From JBBQZO01 sp038207625 (lineage in GTDB: Bacteria; Pseudomonadota; Gammaproteobacteria; Burkholderiales; Burkholderiaceae_D), in NCBI GenBank assembly GCA_038207625.1, contig JBBQZO010000003.1, positions 62,001-126,000 of the forward strand: 64,000 bases of DNA. Direction: 5' to 3'. Under the pieces are notes generated by a model, which saw nothing but the letters and a program-made list of their open reading frames with translations, was not told the origin of the DNA and made no database searches. Numbering within the stretch: position 1 is the stretch's first letter; the number at the start of each line of letters is the position of its first letter. The translations under genes were made by a program, and so were the position numbers. Shown piece by piece: positions 59,632 through 64,000 of the stretch.

Positions 59632-60474
59632 ATGATCACGCTGACCAGCGCCGAGATGAACGTGTGGATCGCCGCGCTGATGTGGCCGCTCACCCGCATC
59701 CTCGGCCTGCTCGCCGCCGCTCCCCTGTTTGGCAACAGCAGCGTGCCGGTGTCGGTCAAGGTGATCCTGGGCGTGATGCTGGCGCTGATCCTCGCGCCAG
59801 CGCTGCCGGCCATGCCGGCCACCGATCCGATGTCGCTGGCCGGCCTGTTGATTGTGCTGCAAGAGATGCTGATCGGCCTGTCGATGGGCTTTGCGATGCG
59901 CATCGTGTTCGCGGCGGTGGAGATGGCCGGCGAGATCAGCAGCCTGACCATGGGCCTGGGCTTCGCCACGTTTTTCGACCCGCAGTCGCAGGGGCGCTCG
60001 TCGGCCATCAGCCAGTTCCTGGCCTTGATCGCCACGATGGCCTTCCTGTCCGTGAATGCGCACCTGGTGCTGTTGTCGGCGCTGGCGGAGAGTTTCATCA
60101 GCATGCCGATCTCGGCCCATCCGGTGTCGGCCGTCGGCTTCCAGCAACTGGCCAAATGGGGCGGTCACATATTCGCGGCGGGCGTGCAGTTGTCGCTGCC
60201 CATCGTCGCCGCCCTGTTGATCACCAACGTCGCGCTGGGCATCCTCACGCGCGCGGCGCCGCAACTGAATATCTTTGGGATCGGCTTTCCGATTTCGCTG
60301 GGCGTGGGCTTGCTGGTGATCAGCCTGGCCCTGCCCTACCTGTCCGGGCCGCTCCAGAACCTGTTCAACCTGGGCATAGAGACAACCCGCATGCTGCCGC
60401 GCGCCTGGAACGAGCGCGCCGCGCCGGCCCCGGTGGCGCCGGCCCCGGTGGCGCCGGCGCCCGCCATCCGATGA
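59632..60474 (+). CDS. fliR: Flagellar export apparatus protein FliR
   Basis: This 280-residue protein has about six membrane helices and completes the export gate with FliP and FliQ. Recognisable segments are MWPLTRILGLLAAAPLFGNS, ALPAMPATDP, GEISSLTMGLGFATFFDP and FGIGFPISLGVGLLVISLALP. The C-terminus is a Pro/Ala repeat (APAPVAPAPVAPAPA), encoded partly by a 15-bp direct repeat. It is the last gene of the fliL-R series and converges on flgL, 163 bases away. Confidence 0.95.
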   Translation: MITLTSAEMNVWIAALMWPLTRILGLLAAAPLFGNSSVPVSVKVILGVMLALILAPALPAMPATDPMSLAGLLIVLQEMLIGLSMGFAMRIVFAAVEMAGEISSLTMGLGFATFFDPQSQGRSSAISQFLALIATMAFLSVNAHLVLLSALAESFISMPISAHPVSAVGFQQLAKWGGHIFAAGVQLSLPIVAALLITNVALGILTRAAPQLNIFGIGFPISLGVGLLVISLALPYLSGPLQNLFNLGIETTRMLPRAWNERAAPAPVAPAPVAPAPAIR

Positions 60475-60637
60475 AGAACGATTGCCAAGCTGCGTCGCGG
60501 AGGTAGTCGGTGTGGGGGAGCACGGGCGCCTATTAGGGCGGTACACGCGGCGCCGGGTGATGTACGGGGCCGGGTGCTGTCTGGGTCCGGGGCCCGTCAC
60601 ACGGCGCGCGCCGTTGCCAGGGGCGCCGCGTCGGTGT

Positions 60638-61867
60638 TTAGCTGATGTAATTGAACAAGGACAAACCGCTTAGCGTCTTGAACGATTTTTGCGCCGCATC
60701 GAGCGTGAATTGCTGCTGGGTGAATTGCGAGATCGCCTTGACGGTATCGAGGTCCTGCAGCGTGGCCAGCGTGGCCGAATACTGGATGTTGATGTCGTCG
60801 CCGGCGCTGTCGAGCGTGTCGAGCTCCTTCAGGCGCGAGCCGATCGAGGCGCGCACCGCCAGCACATTGTCGAGCGCGCTGGTCAGGTTATCGTTGGCGC
60901 TGTTCAGACCATTGGTCAGCGTCGCCTGGCCCGAACCGCCCACCACCGGCGCGCGCAGCGTGGCGATCAGCGAGGTCATGGTCTCGAACAGCGACTGGTT
61001 CTTGCTCGGCGCGACGGTGAACTTGTCGCCGTCGGCCGGCGCGCCCTTGATGTCGAACGCCACCCCGTCGAAGGTAATTTTTTGCCCGGTGCTGTACACG
61101 CTGGGCACCACCGGCGCCGGTGGCGGGGGCACGGCCAGTCCGGTGGTGGTGTTTTGCACGGTGTAGGTGGTCACGCCGGCGGCCACCGCGAAGGTGATCG
61201 CATAGTTATTGTGGGTCAGCGTCGACGGGTCCGCCACCGCGCCCGAGGAAATGATGCCCGAGCCGGTGTTCGCCGCCGCCGCTCCCGTCTGGAAGGTGCC
61301 GTTGCCGGTGGCGTTGTTGATGAACACCGAGCTGCCCGAGTCGCTCACCGGCAGCTGGCGCGACGAGCCCACCTGCAGCACGCGCTGGCCCTGGTCGCCA
61401 TTGTAGTCGGCGCCGGTGGCCGTCTGGGTGAACGGCTCGGTGGTCGAGCGAAAGCCCGAGAACAGATAACTGCCGGTGCCGTCATTGCTGTTGGCCAGCC
61501 CCAGCAAGTCGGTCAGCCGGCCCGACAGTTCGGTGGCGATCGATTCACGGTCGGACTGCGACAAGGCGCCATTCCCGCCATTGACGGTGAGCACTTGCAC
61601 ATCCTGGATCAGCGCGGTGGTGTTACCCAGCGCCAGTTCGACCTGGGACAGCGAGCTGCGCGCATTCTGGCGATTGGTGCCGTATTGCGTGTTGACCGAT
61701 TGCGACTGGGTCACTTCCAGCGCGCGCGCGGTGGCGATCGGGTCGTCGGCCGGGGTCAGGTTGCGCCGACCCGTGGCCAATTGCTGCTGGGTCTTGGCAA
61801 TGGCCGACTGCAGCGTACTGAGCTGGTTGGTGCCGGTCTCGAAAATGGTGTTAGTGCTGATGCGCAT
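60638..61867 (-). CDS. flgL: Flagellar hook-filament junction protein FlgL (HAP3)
   Basis: This 409-residue protein joins hook and filament. The N-terminal flagellin-like region (MRISTNTIFETGTNQLSTLQ, then QQLATGRRNLTPADDPIATA) and C-terminal region (QYSATLATLQDLDTVKAISQ, ending SLFNYIS) are typical. The centre is variable. It lies 45 bases downstream of flgK on the same strand, with AAGGAATG before its ATG. It should be co-transcribed with flgK from the sigma-28-type promoter at 63944-63970. Confidence 0.95.
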   Translation of the reverse strand: MRISTNTIFETGTNQLSTLQSAIAKTQQQLATGRRNLTPADDPIATARALEVTQSQSVNTQYGTNRQNARSSLSQVELALGNTTALIQDVQVLTVNGGNGALSQSDRESIATELSGRLTDLLGLANSNDGTGSYLFSGFRSTTEPFTQTATGADYNGDQGQRVLQVGSSRQLPVSDSGSSVFINNATGNGTFQTGAAAANTGSGIISSGAVADPSTLTHNNYAITFAVAAGVTTYTVQNTTTGLAVPPPPAPVVPSVYSTGQKITFDGVAFDIKGAPADGDKFTVAPSKNQSLFETMTSLIATLRAPVVGGSGQATLTNGLNSANDNLTSALDNVLAVRASIGSRLKELDTLDSAGDDINIQYSATLATLQDLDTVKAISQFTQQQFTLDAAQKSFKTLSGLSLFNYIS

Positions 61868-61912
61868 GATGCATTCCTTCGTATGGGGTGCGGCGCGCCG
61901 ACGCCGGCCTGC

Positions 61913-63910
61913 TTAGTGGCCGATCGACAGCAGCACGTCGAACATGGTGCTGGCGATCTGCATGACTTTGCCGGCCGCCTGATAGGCTTGCTGGTAACGC
62001 AGCAGATTGGTCGCCTCCTCGTCCAGATTGACCCCGGACACACTTTGCTGGGCCTGCGTCGCCTGGGCCAGCAAGGCGTCGCCGGACAGGCTGTTGACCT
62101 GCACCTCGCGCGCCTTGTTGCCTACCACGCTGACCGCTTCGGCATACGCGCCCTGGTAGGTGGTCGACTTGCCGTTGAAGATATTGGTTGTCTGCAAGGC
62201 GCCCAACAGGCGCGCGTTGCGGTTGTCGCCCACGCCGGCCGTGTTGGGGCCGACGGTGAAGGTGTCGCCATTGAGCGGCAGGCCGGTGAAATCGACGCTG
62301 ATCGCGTTATTGTTGGCGCCGCCGATGCTCAGCGTGGCGCCATCGACGTACTTCACCGGCACGCCGGGCGCATACACCACCGGCGGCTGGCCCTTGACGG
62401 TAACGGTCACCGACTGGCCGGCCGGAAAGCCGCTCAGCGTGCCCGGCAAGCCGGGCGAGCCGGGCACGCCCGTGTAGGTCAGCGTGAACGGCGCCGCCAG
62501 TTGATTGGCCGGCACCAGATAGTCGCTGCCGACACTACCGGCGCCGATCTGCGCGTGGCCCGTGTTGGTGGTCGGATTGGTGGTGGTGATCGGCGCCGCG
62601 GCGGCGATCTTGGACAGGTCGCTGATGGCCACCGTGAAACCGGAGGCGCCGTTGATGGTCGGCTGGACCACGAACGAGTCGCCCTGTGCGGACGCGCCCG
62701 TGATGGTGAAGTCGACGCCGTCGATGGTCTGCGGCCCCACTTGCGGATAGGGTGAAATCAGCGTTTGCGGCCCCCCCTTGAGCGGGGTCACCGTGTAATT
62801 GCTGCCGTCGTAATCGACGCGGTAATCGCCGCCGGTCAGCTTGCTCGCATCGGACACCTTGGCCGTCACCACCGCCGTGCTGGTGACGTTGTTGTGCACG
62901 TTGGCGCCGACCACCGCCGGCGCCTCGGTGAAGAAGGTGCCGCCCAGCGCGCCATTCTGGTCCTGCCCCAGCGCATGTTGTGCGTTGAAGGTCTGGGCCA
63001 GACCGACGGCAATCCGGCCCAGGTCGTTCTGGGCCTTGTCGAGCGTGGTGCTGCGAAACTCCAGCAAGCCGCCCAGTTCGCCGCCGGACAGGGCGCTGTC
63101 GGCCAGCACGGTGACCTTGGTGCCGGTCACGTAACCGACCTGCACGCGCGTCAGATCGGTGGGCGAGTTGGTCACCGCCAGCTGGAAGGCATGGTTGCCC
63201 ACCACCAGCGGCTGACCGCTGCCGACTGACACCGTCACACTGCCGTTGCCGCCGTCGGTGACGGTGGTCTTGACCTGCTTGTTCATTTCCGAAATAATCT
63301 GGTCGCGCTTATCGAGCAGGTCATTCGGCGGGCTCGTCTCGCTGTTGCCAAATTTGCCAATCTGGTCATTCAGGTCGGCGATCTGGGTGGCAAACGAATT
63401 AATCACCGTCACGTTCGAGGTGATCTGGCTGTTGACACCGTCGCGTATCTCGACCAGCCGTCCGTTGAGGCCCTGGAAACGCCCCGCCAGCGAATCGGCG
63501 GTCGACAGCAACGCCTGGCGCGAAGCGGCCGAGGCGGGATTGGAGGCGACATCCTGCACCCCTTTGAAAAAATCCTGCAGCGCCGGTGCCAGCCCGGAGC
63601 TGGTATCGGCGAGCAGGTTATCGACCTGGCTGATCTGGGCGTTGTAGGTGTCGAGCGCGCTCTTCGAGCTTTGCGCCGAGCGCAGCTGCTGGGTCAGAAA
63701 ATCGCTGTAGTAACGCACCACCGAGTTGACCTCGGTACCGCTGCCGACAAAGCCGTATCCGACGTCCTGCGCCTTCGACGCCGACTGTACGATGCGCTCG
63801 CGGCTGTAGCCCGGCACGTTCGCATTGGTGATGTTATTGCCGGTCGTGGCCATGCCGACCTGCGCGGCGAGCAAGCCTGATTTACCGATATTGAGGAGAT
63901 TTGAGCCCAT
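61913..63910 (-). CDS. flgK: Flagellar hook-associated protein FlgK (HAP1)
   Basis: This 665-residue junction protein directly contacts the hook. The N-terminal rod-hook motif is GLLAAQVGMATTGNNITNAN, followed by PGYSRERIVQSA; the C-terminus ends with EEATNLLRYQQAYQAAGKVM, the family hallmark. The middle 300 residues are Gly/Thr-rich and variable. It starts MGSNLLNIG at 63910. A good sigma-28-type promoter lies 34 bases upstream, placing it in the late class with flagellin and fliD. Confidence 0.96.
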   Translation of the reverse strand: MGSNLLNIGKSGLLAAQVGMATTGNNITNANVPGYSRERIVQSASKAQDVGYGFVGSGTEVNSVVRYYSDFLTQQLRSAQSSKSALDTYNAQISQVDNLLADTSSGLAPALQDFFKGVQDVASNPASAASRQALLSTADSLAGRFQGLNGRLVEIRDGVNSQITSNVTVINSFATQIADLNDQIGKFGNSETSPPNDLLDKRDQIISEMNKQVKTTVTDGGNGSVTVSVGSGQPLVVGNHAFQLAVTNSPTDLTRVQVGYVTGTKVTVLADSALSGGELGGLLEFRSTTLDKAQNDLGRIAVGLAQTFNAQHALGQDQNGALGGTFFTEAPAVVGANVHNNVTSTAVVTAKVSDASKLTGGDYRVDYDGSNYTVTPLKGGPQTLISPYPQVGPQTIDGVDFTITGASAQGDSFVVQPTINGASGFTVAISDLSKIAAAAPITTTNPTTNTGHAQIGAGSVGSDYLVPANQLAAPFTLTYTGVPGSPGLPGTLSGFPAGQSVTVTVKGQPPVVYAPGVPVKYVDGATLSIGGANNNAISVDFTGLPLNGDTFTVGPNTAGVGDNRNARLLGALQTTNIFNGKSTTYQGAYAEAVSVVGNKAREVQVNSLSGDALLAQATQAQQSVSGVNLDEEATNLLRYQQAYQAAGKVMQIASTMFDVLLSIGH

Positions 63911-63943
63911 GATCTGTCTTTTTCTAGCACCTTAGCTATATTG

Positions 63944-63970
63944 TTGACGGCATATTTTGACAAAACTTGA
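63944..63970 (-). promoter_or_regulatory. Sigma-28 (FliA) promoter of flgK-flgL
   Basis: Read on the minus strand: TCAAGTTT, 11 bases, GCCGTCAA. It matches seven of eight and six of eight consensus positions with exact spacing. It lies between flgK and the window end; whichever gene precedes flgK is outside the window. Confidence 0.85.
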
Positions 63971-64000
63971 AGTGCCGCACAGCAACACGCGCTGTGCCTA

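Overview
The window is 64 kb of GC-rich chromosome. Protein-family resemblance and gene order point to a motile betaproteobacterium of the family Oxalobacteraceae (Massilia/Duganella/Janthinobacterium type). No database search was run, so this placement is an inference from remembered protein families and from the hemW-rdgB-rph and yicC-gmk-rpoZ-spoT-greB order. No rRNA, tRNA, CRISPR array, prophage or intact insertion sequence was seen.

Layout. Positions 1-227 are the 3' end of a transaldolase gene. Positions 563-6477 hold a complete tripartite RND efflux operon (adaptor, pump, outer-membrane channel) that ends in a nested inverted-repeat element. From 6648 to 33046 runs a housekeeping backbone: hemW and rdgB; rph followed by a PP2C phosphatase and a Ser/Thr kinase; yicC; gor; gmk, rpoZ and spoT; and greB. 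Accessory genes interrupt it. Between rdgB and rph lie a 22-unit heptamer repeat, a DJ-1/PfpI protein, an NADP oxidoreductase with a divergent LysR regulator, a second LysR gene, an AT-richer DUF4034 gene next to a LysR remnant, and an MBL-fold protein. Between spoT and greB lie a chemoreceptor, a DGC/YIP1 gene pair with a divergent MarR regulator, a secreted protein coupled to a LytS/LytTR two-component pair, and a DUF3422 protein. Positions 33194-37009 hold a membrane protein, a cytosolic NarL-type kinase, its response regulator and a GGDEF diguanylate cyclase.

From 37369 to 63910 the window is a flagellar locus: fliC-flaG-fliC-fliD-fliS-fliT, a second fliK-like gene, an flhB-C-terminal-like gene and ycgR. 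Next come fliE and a divergent fliF-G-H-I-J-K and fliL-M-N-O-P-Q-R series, and finally flgK-flgL on the other strand. The locus supplies filament, cap, export apparatus, C-ring and hook-filament junction. The diguanylate cyclase just upstream and the PilZ protein YcgR inside the operon suggest c-di-GMP control of motility.

The clearest regulatory structure is a set of four sigma-28 (FliA)-type promoters, all with 11-base spacing, in front of both flagellin genes, fliD and flgK. Both flagellin leaders also carry the same 7-bp hairpin, with changes between copies that preserve pairing. The least explained items are that hairpin, the two heptamer arrays, the nested inverted repeat at 6476-6643 and the gene-poor 794-bp stretch upstream of gmk. 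I did not find a convincing new defence or biosynthetic system.
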